A stretch of 64,000 nucleotides of DNA from Planctomycetia bacterium (GTDB lineage Bacteria; Planctomycetota; Phycisphaerae; UBA1845; UTPLA1). Each line of letters opens with the position of its first letter. Position 1 is the stretch's first letter. Shown in pieces: positions 8,053 through 17,092 of the stretch. The DNA lies in NCBI GenBank assembly GCA_015075745.1, contig JABTTW010000001.1:2108001-2172000 (forward strand), written 5' to 3'. Both the position numbers and the translations under genes were made by a program. The notes under the pieces were generated by a model that ran no database searches, was not told where the DNA came from, and saw nothing but the letters and a program-made list of their open reading frames with translations.

Positions 8053-9975
8053 GTGACGCCGGTCAATACCACACGCAGACACGCGACGATCGCCATTGCG
8101 GCGGTCTGGGTGCTCGTCTGCGGCGGCCTGGCCTGGGCGACGAAGTCGGCGATTCAGTTGGACCGAATCGAAGCGCACGATGCGATGCGAAAGGCCGATG
8201 ACATTCGATTCGAGCGCGCCATGGCTCGCATCGAGACCGAAGTCGCCCCGATCGTCTACGCCGAGCGGGCGCGACCCTATTCGCAGTTTCGATCCTTCTA
8301 CGTCACGACGGGCGCGCGCTTCCGAGGCAATCATCACGATGTCAGTCGCGACATCGAAGTTGTCTCTCCGCTCAAGGACTTCAAGGGACCCGCCTGGCTG
8401 CTTTTGCACTTTCAGGTGTCGGTTGCCGAGGGTTGGAGCAGTCCTCAGCTCGGCGACGAGGCCGACTACGCAATGCCCGCCGGCTCGATTCTTCCCGCCC
8501 ACCGTGCCACCGAGGCGACAGCCGAGAACTGGTTCGCGGCGTTGAGAGAGCGCTACACGCCCGATTCCCTGGAAAAAGTGCTGATAGAAACGCTGATGAA
8601 CTCCAGTCGCGCCGGCTATGACAAGCCCGTCAGCGAACTGGACGCTTCGGCAGAAGAATCCTCGACGAGTGAGTCGCAGATCGGCACGAGCGAGACGGCT
8701 CGACGCGCCGAGCGACTGATGCAGTTGCAGCTTGAAATCCAGCCGGAGTCATCCTGCGAGCCGGAGCTTGTTGCCACTGCCAATCTCGAAACCGGCACCG
8801 CCAGGAGTAACTCGCGATTGACCGACACCGGGGCCTGCATCCCCGTCCGCACGCCTTTAATGACGCCGGTCTGGCTCGATCTCACGATGGATGGCGCTCC
8901 GCAGCTTGCTTTCGTACGTGCCGCTTCTGTCGAAACGGCCGAGCATTGTACTCTGCAGGGTTGTCTCATCGATTGGGAGCAACTCAAGTCCACGCTGGAA
9001 AAGCAGATTGAAGACCTCTACCCGGAGGGACGGCTGGTTCCCGTTCGTCATGAATCCTTGGCCGCAACGGCCAATGAGCGCGGCATGGTGCGGATGCTCA
9101 ACGCCCGGCTCATTCCCGGCCACCGCATGCCGGTCGTCGCCAGTGGGATTTCCGCAAGCCTTGTGCAGGGCCTCGCCGTCGGATGGACCGCGACGTTGCT
9201 GGCCCTCGCGGCGATCACCTACGGCGTCCTGAAGTACCTGGCCCTTGCGGAACGGCGAATGAAATTCGTTGCGGCCGTGACGCACGAGCTGCGCACGCCG
9301 CTGACTTCGTTCCAGCTTTACAGCGATTTGCTGAGCGACATGAAAGTGGAAAGCGGAGAGCAGCGACACAAATACGCCGGACTCCTGAAGGCCGAGTCCC
9401 GTCGTCTGTCCCGGCTCGTCGAAAACGTGCTGGCCTATTCTCGCGTGGGCGACGCTGCTCCCAAGCTGAATCCGCAAACGACAAGGCCCGAACAGATGCT
9501 TGAGGCAGCGCGAGAGGCGACTGCGGAAACGTGCGCCAAATCCGGCAAGCAGCTCATCATCGAAAACCGCTGCGCAAGCGACGCCGTCGTCGACACCGAC
9601 ACCGAGTACGTCGGCCAGATCCTCACCAATCTCATCGAGAACGCCTGCAAGTACAGCGGTGGCAACGGCAATGCCCGCATCTGGCTGACCGCTCGACCCG
9701 CTCCGGGCGACGGCATCATCCTGGAAGTCGACGACGAGGGACCGGGCGTATCTCCAAGAGAGCGGCGCGATGTCTTTGAGCCGTTTCGCCGAGGCGGAGG
9801 ATCGGACGATCGCCGCGCCGGCGGTGTCGGACTGGGGCTGTCGCTTTCACGCTATTGGGCCGAGTGCCTCGGCGGCGCGCTGATGCTGCGTCGAAGCGAG
9901 CGTAATGGCTCACACTTCTCCTGCTTCTCGCTCATGCTGCCCGCGCGAGGGCGCATCGGCGAGAGTCGATCTTGA
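8053..9975 (+). CDS. membrane sensor histidine kinase (640 aa)
   Basis: A GTG start at 8053 follows AGGGAGAATCAC. An N-terminal membrane segment (IAIAAVWVLVCGGLAWA) is followed by a large, probably periplasmic, sensor region to ~residue 365 and a second membrane segment (GLAVGWTATLLALAAITYG). Then comes HisKA with phospho-acceptor H411 in AVTHELRTPLTSF and a HATPase_c domain with N530 in LIENACKYS, the G1 box VDDEGPGVSP and the G2 box GVGLGLSLSRYW. No HAMP domain is evident. The sensor region is not recognised and contains four scattered cysteines. No response regulator is adjacent; the nearest is at 12425, separated by xerD and lpxD, and could be its partner. Confidence 0.9.
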   Translation: MTPVNTTRRHATIAIAAVWVLVCGGLAWATKSAIQLDRIEAHDAMRKADDIRFERAMARIETEVAPIVYAERARPYSQFRSFYVTTGARFRGNHHDVSRDIEVVSPLKDFKGPAWLLLHFQVSVAEGWSSPQLGDEADYAMPAGSILPAHRATEATAENWFAALRERYTPDSLEKVLIETLMNSSRAGYDKPVSELDASAEESSTSESQIGTSETARRAERLMQLQLEIQPESSCEPELVATANLETGTARSNSRLTDTGACIPVRTPLMTPVWLDLTMDGAPQLAFVRAASVETAEHCTLQGCLIDWEQLKSTLEKQIEDLYPEGRLVPVRHESLAATANERGMVRMLNARLIPGHRMPVVASGISASLVQGLAVGWTATLLALAAITYGVLKYLALAERRMKFVAAVTHELRTPLTSFQLYSDLLSDMKVESGEQRHKYAGLLKAESRRLSRLVENVLAYSRVGDAAPKLNPQTTRPEQMLEAAREATAETCAKSGKQLIIENRCASDAVVDTDTEYVGQILTNLIENACKYSGGNGNARIWLTARPAPGDGIILEVDDEGPGVSPRERRDVFEPFRRGGGSDDRRAGGVGLGLSLSRYWAECLGGALMLRRSERNGSHFSCFSLMLPARGRIGESRS

Positions 9976-10144
9976 GTGAATTGCCAAGGCGGGTCTTTAC
10001 GGCCTCACGCACGATCTGCACTTCTTTGCGCATTTCCCGCCGATATGTCGACCCCTGCGCGAACACTCCATATTTCGCGCGCCACGGCCGATAGACTGCT
10101 AGGACATTAGCTCACACGAATCGACACTGATCCGAAACACCAGC

Positions 10145-11116
10145 ATGAGTGCAACACCTTCGTATCGCATCGCTCCGCCGCCTCTGCCGCAGCCGGCTCA
10201 GGCGCCTTCGACGGCCCATGCCGATTGGCCGCGCCTTCTCCGGCAGTTCGTCGAGTACCTCGTCTCGGAATGCGGCCTGGCGCCGAACACGATCGAGGCC
10301 TACCAGCGCGACCTGCGCGAGTTTGTCCACGAACTGGACGCACGGGACATCTGCTCCGTCGCCCGAATAGATACGCTGGTGATTCGCGCGTTTCTCGTTC
10401 GCTTGTCCGAGCGCAAGCTCGCGCTTTCGACCATCGCGCGGCACCTTTGCTCGGTCAAGATGTTTCTGCGGTATCTCTTCATCGTCGGGCTGTCCCCGGA
10501 CGATAAGGGCGCGCTTCTGGAGTCGCCCAAGAAGTGGCGGCGATTGCCCGGCACGCTCGGCAAGCAGCAGGTCGATGCCATGCTCGCAGTGCCGCAGCCG
10601 GGAGAGCCCTTCTACGCCCGCGATCGCGCCATCCTCGAACTGCTCTATGCAACGGGAATGCGCGTCTCTGAATTGGCCGGTCTCAATGTCAAGGATGTGA
10701 ATCTAAAGGTCGGCTACGTGCGCTGCCTCGGCAAGGGCAACAAAGAACGGATCGTGCCGATCAACTCGCACGCCACCGATGCGGTCAGCGAATATCTGCG
10801 CTCGCTGCGCGGCATCCTCACCGAGGCCGCGCCGCATGTAGATGCCCTCTTCGTGTCGCGCACCGGACGAGCGATGGATCGGACCAATATCTGGAGACTC
10901 GTCAGCCGCTACGCCGGGCTCAGCGGCATCACCGAGCCGGTCGGCCCGCATACGCTGCGCCATTGCTTCGCGACTCACCTGCTCGAGGGCGGAGCAGACC
11001 TGCGCATCGTGCAGGAACTGCTCGGCCACGCCGATGTCGCAACCACGCAGGTTTATACCCACGTAGACAGATCGCGTCTGAAGTTCATCCACGAACGTTG
11101 CCACCCCCGGCAGTAA
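10145..11116 (+). CDS. xerD: tyrosine recombinase, XerC/XerD type
   Basis: A 323-residue site-specific recombinase, expected to resolve chromosome dimers at dif with a Xer partner. The N-terminal SAM-like DNA-binding domain (FVEYLVSECGLAPNTIEAYQ) is followed by a complete catalytic domain: R173 (ATGMRVSEL), lysine in GKGNKER (~K197), H269 and R272 (HTLRHCFATHLLE), H295 (LLGHADVATTQ) and the nucleophile Y304 (QVYTHVDR). An extra ~25-residue proline-rich N-terminus precedes the usual start. The HCFATHLLEGGADLRIVQ segment is the Xer signature, which separates it from phage integrases. XerD versus XerC cannot be settled from sequence alone, and no dif-like site was recognised nearby. Confidence 0.9.
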   Translation: MSATPSYRIAPPPLPQPAQAPSTAHADWPRLLRQFVEYLVSECGLAPNTIEAYQRDLREFVHELDARDICSVARIDTLVIRAFLVRLSERKLALSTIARHLCSVKMFLRYLFIVGLSPDDKGALLESPKKWRRLPGTLGKQQVDAMLAVPQPGEPFYARDRAILELLYATGMRVSELAGLNVKDVNLKVGYVRCLGKGNKERIVPINSHATDAVSEYLRSLRGILTEAAPHVDALFVSRTGRAMDRTNIWRLVSRYAGLSGITEPVGPHTLRHCFATHLLEGGADLRIVQELLGHADVATTQVYTHVDRSRLKFIHERCHPRQ

Positions 11117-11158
11117 GCCCCCGTCACCCGCCGTCGACGAGCAGTCGAAGCGGCCCTT

Positions 11159-12211
11159 TCAACTGCTTAGTTTTTTCCGAAGCGCCTCGACCTGCGCTTC
11201 GAGTTGCTTGATCTGTTTGGCCATGTCCGGAAGCCGGGCCAGATAGGAAAACGACCGCATCGCATCCTTGATGGGAACGGCCGGAGCGCCCGCTACTGAT
11301 GTGCCCGCGGGAACGTCATTCATGACGCCCGACATGGCAGCGATCTGAGCCTCGTCGCCGATGTGCAGATGTCCCGCGACGCCGACCTTGCCCGCCATGG
11401 TCACGTGCCGGCCGACCGTCACCGATCCGGCGATGCCCACCTGGGCGACGAACATGCAATCCTCGCCGATCTTCGCGCCGTGGCCGATGGCGATGAGATT
11501 GCTGAACTTCGTCCCGGAGGCGATCACGGTGCGGCCGAGCGTGGCGCGATCGATCGAGCAGTTCGAGCCGATTTCCACGTCGTCGCCGATCTCGACGATG
11601 CCGATCTGCGGGATCTTGTGCCATTTACCCTTGACCGGCGCATATCCCAGGCCGTCTTCGCCGATCACGCTTCCGGCGTGAATCGTGACGCGATTGCCCA
11701 GGACACTGCCCTCGTAGATCGTCACGTTCGGATACAAAATACAGTCGTCGCCGATTTGGCAATCGCGCGCCACATAAACCCCGGGATACATCACGGCGTT
11801 TCGGCCGATCGTGACATTTGCGCCGATGGTCACGTTGTGGCAAATCCCCGCATTTTCGCCGATCTTCGACGTCGGATCGACCACAGCGCGCGGGTCGATG
11901 CCTTTTCGCTCGTGCTTGCGATAGCCATGAACGTGAACCATCACGACGGTCACGGCGGCATAGGGGTCCGGCGCGCGAATCACGCACAAACCGCTGGGAA
12001 TCTCTTGCTCCTTCGAGACAATCACGACGCCTGCTTTGGTCGTCGAGAGGGCCTTTTCGTATTTGGCATTCGAAAGAAAGCTGATTTCCGTCGGGCCGGC
12101 TTCGTCCAGGGTCGCGACGCCGGTGATCTCGCGATTCGGATCGCCGACAATCTCGCAGGGCATGTTGAACTGGGCCAGAAGTTCCGCAAGGGCGGTGAGG
12201 CGGTGGGGCAT
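11159..12211 (-). CDS. lpxD: UDP-3-O-acylglucosamine N-acyltransferase
   Basis: 350 residues, the usual LpxD length. The enzyme adds the second (N-linked) hydroxyacyl chain to UDP-3-O-acylglucosamine in lipid A synthesis, on the cytoplasmic side. The N-terminal uridine-binding domain shows ITGVATLDEAGPTEISFLSN, and a long left-handed parallel beta-helix of hexapeptide repeats follows (IGENAGICHNVTIGANVTIG and so on). The catalytic-histidine region is FSNLIAIGHGAKIGEDCM. The C-terminal helix (IKQLEAQVEALRKKL) is the trimer/ACP-interacting extension. With kdsC and the LptC-like gene it indicates a lipid A-containing outer membrane. Confidence 0.95.
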   Translation of the reverse strand: MPHRLTALAELLAQFNMPCEIVGDPNREITGVATLDEAGPTEISFLSNAKYEKALSTTKAGVVIVSKEQEIPSGLCVIRAPDPYAAVTVVMVHVHGYRKHERKGIDPRAVVDPTSKIGENAGICHNVTIGANVTIGRNAVMYPGVYVARDCQIGDDCILYPNVTIYEGSVLGNRVTIHAGSVIGEDGLGYAPVKGKWHKIPQIGIVEIGDDVEIGSNCSIDRATLGRTVIASGTKFSNLIAIGHGAKIGEDCMFVAQVGIAGSVTVGRHVTMAGKVGVAGHLHIGDEAQIAAMSGVMNDVPAGTSVAGAPAVPIKDAMRSFSYLARLPDMAKQIKQLEAQVEALRKKLSS

Positions 12212-12424
12212 CAGAGGCGCGTCCGTTTCATTTCAACCCCTGCCGGGGCATGTCTCATGAGGCGCATCTAAGTATGAAACCGGGCCGTACAGGTGTCAAA
12301 CAACGCCCGTTGGCGAAGCTCGATTCGACGGGGCGCGAAATGGGCCCTGCGGCTACAATGGCAGAATGCACTGAGGAGCCTGATGGCGGGTTGATACGAC
12401 TCGCGTCGCGGAGCAATCGATCGC

Positions 12425-13138
12425 GTGGCAGCACAGCAGATTGTTGTAATTGAGGACGAGACAGCGATTCGAGACGCGGTGGTTCAGGTGCTGCGCAACG
12501 CCGGATATGACCCCGTCGACGCCGCCGACGGCGCGGCCGGGCTTGCGGCGGCGAGGCGGCCCGGCGTTTGCCTTGTCCTGCTGGACCTGCTCATGCCGAA
12601 GCTCGACGGCATGGGGGTTCTCGCGCAACTTCGTAAGACGCATCCGACCTTGCCGGTCATTATTCTCACGGCGCGCGGGACCGAGGACGAGCGCGTCGCG
12701 GGACTCAAGGCCGGCGCCGACGATTACGTGGTCAAGCCATTCTCATCCAAGGAGCTGATCGCCCGAGTCGAGGCGGTATTGCGCAGAAGCCCGGAGCGAC
12801 CGGAGATTGTTCACCTGCTCAAGGCGGGGAAGGCGACGGTCGACCTGGAGCGCCGAGAGGTGCATGCCGGGGACGAGCCGCGGACTTCGCTTTCGGAGAC
12901 GGAGTGCGCTGTGTTGTCGCACCTTGCGGCGAATCCCGAACGGGCCATCTCGCGGGAGGAATTGCTCACTCGTCTATGGGGTCTTTCGGGCGGGCAGATT
13001 GAGACGCGCACCATTGATATGCACGTCGCCCGGCTTCGGGCGAAGCTCGCTTCGATGGGCGGGGATGACGGCGAGCAGTACATCGTCACGGTTCGCGGCA
13101 AGGGATACATGCTGGGGCCGTTGGTCAAGTCGCAATGA
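12425..13138 (+). CDS. OmpR/PhoB-type response regulator
   Basis: A GTG start (VAAQQIVVIEDE) gives 237 residues. The receiver domain (residues ~5-118) has the acidic pair at 10-12, phospho-acceptor D54 (LVLLDLLMPKLDG), the switch threonine in ILTARG and the conserved lysine in DDYVVKPFSS. The C-terminal winged helix (residues ~130-235) shows LSETECAVLSHLAANP, ISREELLTRLWG and TIDMHVARLRAKL, ending YIVTVRGKGYML, as in DNA-binding OmpR-family proteins. It is not next to a kinase; kinases in the window lie at 8053 and 27159. The permease gene 61 bases downstream may be co-transcribed and controlled by it. Confidence 0.93.
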   Translation: MAAQQIVVIEDETAIRDAVVQVLRNAGYDPVDAADGAAGLAAARRPGVCLVLLDLLMPKLDGMGVLAQLRKTHPTLPVIILTARGTEDERVAGLKAGADDYVVKPFSSKELIARVEAVLRRSPERPEIVHLLKAGKATVDLERREVHAGDEPRTSLSETECAVLSHLAANPERAISREELLTRLWGLSGGQIETRTIDMHVARLRAKLASMGGDDGEQYIVTVRGKGYMLGPLVKSQ

Positions 13139-13199
13139 CGCTCGACATCAAACCGGCTAGAATAGGACGCTGTCCCGCCCCAAGGAGCTGCGCCGTCGG

Positions 13200-14417
<1,218 letters not shown>

Positions 14418-14435
14418 CCGCAAGCCACGTCGCTG

Positions 14436-15110
14436 CTAAATCGAACGGCGAATCAGGCCGATCATCACGCCCTGGATATTCACCGAGTTTGTGTAGATCG
14501 GTTCGTACCTGGCGTTGGCCGGTTGGAGGCGGATGCGCCCGCGTTCGCGGTAGAAGCGCTTGAGTGTCGCTTCGCCATCGTCCAGGAGGGCAACCACTGT
14601 TTCGCCGTTGATCGGCGTTGTCCGCTGCTCGATGACCACGTAGTCGCCGTCGGCGATCTGATCTTCGATCATGCTGTCGCCGCGGACCTCGAGCAGGTAA
14701 ACGCCATGCTTGGAGGTGAAGACCTGATCGAGATCGACCACTTCGGGATTCTCAATTGCTTCGATGGGCGAGCCGGCGGCGATGCGGCCGATGAGCTTGA
14801 GGCGGCCGGGGCGATCGTCGGGCAGCTCGAGATGGTCAGCCAATTGCAAAGAGCGAGCCTTGTGGCGGTCCTTGGTCAGCAGACCGCGCTCTTCGAGAAT
14901 GTTGAGATGCTCGAAGACCGTGACCTTTGAGATGCCGAACTCCGCGGCGATCTCGTCGTAGGTCGGGGAATAGCCATTTTTGTGGGTGTAGTCCCGGATG
15001 AAGGTCAGAATCTCTGTCTGGCGCGGGGTGGCCGGGCGAGTCGCACGCGACTGGCTGCGACTGCCGGCGCGGCTGCGCGACGACTTTTTCTTTCGACGAT
15101 TCGGCGACAT
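14436..15110 (-). CDS. lexA: LexA repressor
   Basis: 224 residues. LexA represses SOS genes and self-cleaves when RecA is activated. A basic, Arg/Ser/Lys-rich extension (residues 1-25) precedes the winged HTH (residues ~28-85: TPRQTEILTFIRDYTHKNGY, then EIAAEFGISKVTVFEHLNIL). The autolysis site is A112-G113 in GRIAAGSP, the catalytic serine is S146 in GDSMIEDQI and the lysine is K184 in DDGEATLKRFY. The start has a good ribosome site (CAGGAG, 7 bases upstream). The ~25-residue basic N-terminal tail is longer than in E. coli LexA. It is convergent with the permease gene. A promoter lies ~300 bases upstream. Confidence 0.95.
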   Translation of the reverse strand: MSPNRRKKKSSRSRAGSRSQSRATRPATPRQTEILTFIRDYTHKNGYSPTYDEIAAEFGISKVTVFEHLNILEERGLLTKDRHKARSLQLADHLELPDDRPGRLKLIGRIAAGSPIEAIENPEVVDLDQVFTSKHGVYLLEVRGDSMIEDQIADGDYVVIEQRTTPINGETVVALLDDGEATLKRFYRERGRIRLQPANARYEPIYTNSVNIQGVMIGLIRRSI

Positions 15111-15418
15111 TTAGTTTCTCCTGATGATGCGGCCAGGCTCGGCCGGCGAGACCCTGTGGCCCGAGGATGAGAACGGGCAGAGGGCCGGCCGGCGGAATCT
15201 GGGCCGCGGTCGGGTCATGACGGCCTGGGGCGGACGCGGTGTCTTCCGCCCGCAGGCCGAATCTAGTACGGAGCGATGCCACGGCGGCGCGCATCGCTTC
15301 GAGTAAGGTGGCGGAGCTGCGGCTTCCGGGTTGCCAGGCGACCTCATAGTCGCCACCGGGGCCAAACGCACAGAGAGGCAAGACATCGAGAGACGCATCC
15401 ATTCGCCACGACCCTTCA

Positions 15419-15467
15419 AGCATAGCCTAACTTCGGCCAAACGTCAACCCTAACACGAGGCGAAGTT
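15419..15467 (-). promoter_or_regulatory. sigma70-type promoter with flanking inverted repeat upstream of lexA
   Basis: On the minus strand, TTGACG (15447-15442), a 17-base spacer and TATGCT (15424-15419) form a good vegetative promoter reading toward lexA, with a predicted start near 15412 and a ~300-base leader. A 7-base inverted repeat (AACTTCG at 15429-15435 and CGAAGTT at 15461-15467) brackets the -35 element and is a reasonable operator candidate. Neither the E. coli (CTGT-N8-ACAG) nor the Bacillus-type SOS box is seen. Binding by LexA is inference only. Confidence 0.5.
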
Positions 15468-15553
15468 CGGTTTTTTTCAGGACCGAGCCTGCCGGGGCGG
15501 AATTCTCTCTTCGCGACGGCCCGCCGGAGGCGGTTGTGGGCCATCAAATCCAG

Positions 15554-15660
15554 GTGACATAAGGTGACACAAGGCCTTGGGGAATCGTGCCAACGATTGT
15601 GGCGGGCAGGGGTTGGGGTGGTTCGGGTTTTGGGTGGTTTTTGGAGAAAAAGGCCTGAGA
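15554..15660 (+). repeat. GTGACA/G-rich dispersed repeat, copy A
   Basis: Starts with two GTGACA hexamers 10 bp apart (15554 and 15564). A variable ~20-base stretch is followed by the conserved core TTGTGGCGGGCAGGGGTTGG, then GGTTCGGGTTTTGGGTGG and GAGAAAAAGGCCTGAGA. In this copy the G-runs fit a canonical intramolecular G-quadruplex pattern (runs of three or more G with loops of 2-6). It shares its 3' end with copy C. Confidence 0.85.
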
Positions 15661-15835
15661 CGCGAGACTGTAGGCGATAGGCTGAAGGCTGTAGGAGAAG
15701 GCGGCGGGGCAAGGGGCCGAGCGTGATGCAAGGGCGGCGACACTCGACGTGGCGGCGGGACGAGATTGCATTCGAGAGGTGACCCCTCCCTGACAGTCGG
15801 GGCTCTGAATGGGGCGCGGCGATTCGATGTTTTGC

Positions 15836-16030
15836 AAGGTGACAATAGGCGAACAAAAAGGGGCCGAGGGACCAAGGGGCTGAGGGGTCCAGGGTGAAGA
15901 CCAGCTCGCTGATCGCGCGTAAGTCGTGCAGAATCGAACGTGACATATAGTGACACACGCGATTTTTTTTGTTTGCAACTCTTGTGGCGGGCATGGGTTG
16001 GGGCGGTTCGTGATTTTGGTGGTTTTTTGC
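15836..16030 (+). repeat. long repeat unit 1, containing GTGACA/G-rich copy B
   Basis: This ~195-base unit matches 16359-16550 with substitutions. It opens AAGGTGACAATAGGCGAA, passes through GGGGCCGAGGGA, GGGTGAAGAC and GCGCGTAAGTCGTGCA, and ends with the GTGACA/G-rich repeat (GTGACA at 15940 and 15950, then TGTGGCGGGCATGGGTTGGG). The 3' end (GTGATTTTGGTGG) is more diverged than in copies A and C, and similarity stops near 16030. Confidence 0.85.
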
Positions 16031-16358
16031 GCGCACTCGAGTGACTCCTCCGCCCCTGCCGGGGCGGGATTTTCTGCGCGACGCTGACCACGGATTGCGC
16101 TGGTCGGGCGGTGCCCGACGACGCTGCATTTGTGGCTACAGGCCGGCGCCCCATTCGGGGCTCGAACGGGTGTGGGCGGGAAGGTTGCGCGGGCTGAGAG
16201 ATTAATTGTTGGATGAGGGAGGTCTGCGCGAAGAAAAAAGACATGGGAAAGGATTCCCATTTTGGTGGGTGCGAGAAGGGAATCTTGCACCAGCCGCGGC
16301 GGAATCTCAGATTTGAGATTTGAGATTTCAGAAAGGGCGCGGGGAGTGAGCAGAGTCG

Positions 16359-16567
16359 AAGGTGACAATAGGCGAAAAAAGGGGCCGAGGGATCGAGGGG
16401 CCAAGGCGTCGAGGGTGAAGACAAGCGAGCCAATCGCGCGCAAGTCGTGCAAAATCGAAGGTGACAAATAGTGACACACGCGATTTTTTTCGCTTGCAAC
16501 TCTTGTGGCGGGCATGTGTTGGGGCGGTTCGGGTTTTGGGTGGTTTTTGGTGAAAATGGCCTGAGAC
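16359..16567 (+). repeat. long repeat unit 2, containing GTGACA/G-rich copy C
   Basis: Second copy of the unit at 15836, in the same orientation. GTGACAATAGGCGAA occurs at 16362, the shared GGGTGAAGAC and CGCGCAAGTCGTGCA blocks follow, then GTGACA at 16461 and 16471 and the G-rich core TTGTGGCGGGCATGTGTTGG. Unlike unit 1 it keeps the full 3' end (GGTTCGGGTTTTGGGTGG, GTGAAAATGGCCTGAGA) and is there closest to copy A. Just upstream a small tandem of GATTTGA words is seen near 16310-16330. Confidence 0.85.
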
Positions 16568-16976
16568 ATGCGGCCTGGGGCTTGAGGCGCGGCGGCGGCG
16601 AAGCGCTTGGGGATCACCTGGCTAATGGGGTTTTGATCTTGCACGATGCGCTACCTCGCGGGGCAATGGTTGATTTGATCTCCATTGATGCATTCTTGCT
16701 CCGCGTGCGCGCCTGGCGGCGCGAGGAGGGCCGCAGCCTTTTTGGGTGTCGGTTGAGAATACACACTGCGCAAGGCATCCACGGGGGTTCTGGGAATCGC
16801 GCAAAGGAGTGGAGATATTCCGTGGCGAAGCGGGTTGTCGGTTTTCAATGTTCGGTTTCGCGGAATCGGCACGGAGTGGCGACGGCCCTCAGATACGTCA
16901 CCGTGATTCGGCACAGGGCCTGCCGATAATCGCGGCTTCCAGATCGATGTCAGTCAATGGAATCAGCCTGATTCGC

Positions 16977-17006
16977 TTGACTTTTTTTTGGGACTTGGGA
17001 TAGATT
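16977..17006 (+). promoter_or_regulatory. putative promoter for the PEP-CTERM gene
   Basis: TTGACT at 16977-16982, an 18-base spacer that includes a run of T, and TAGATT at 17001-17006. A start near 17013 would give a leader of ~80 bases before the ATG at 17093. Assigned by consensus match and position only. Confidence 0.45.
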
Positions 17007-17092
17007 GTAGTTAGTGCGAGTGGAGCGGGTCGATCCACAAAGGAGGGCTTTCGCACGAGCCTCAAGCCTCAAGCGGAAGGGTGCGCGTTCGC

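Larger units (their letters stand above)
15111..17092. other. 2 kb gene-free region with repeated DNA
   Basis: I see no credible gene between lexA and the PEP-CTERM gene. The region holds three copies of the GTGACA/G-rich repeat, two copies of a longer ~195-base unit that contains the repeat, and low-complexity purine-rich phrases such as GGGGCCGAGGG. Several long minus-strand frames (237-366 residues, overlapping in all three phases) exist only because stop codons are scarce. They contain the translated repeat several times over and are not convincing proteins. The part from 16570 to 16970 shows nothing recognisable. Confidence 0.7.

Noticed and set aside
10145..11116. Tyrosine recombinase as a sign of a prophage or integrative element
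   Set aside because: It has the Xer signature, sits among housekeeping genes (lpxD, lexA), and no tRNA, att-like duplication or phage gene is present.
14836..15423. Open frame starting just after the lexA promoter (MDASLDVLPLCAFGPGG...)
   Set aside because: It runs 275 bases into lexA in another frame, where it turns into an Arg/His/Pro-rich shadow. Only its first ~100 codons could be a leader ORF and no homology was recognised.
15416..16644. Three overlapping minus-strand open frames of 237, 340 and 366 codons
   Set aside because: They overlap in different phases, are made of translated copies of the DNA repeat, lack ribosome sites and show no domain. Scarcity of stop codons in C-rich DNA explains them.
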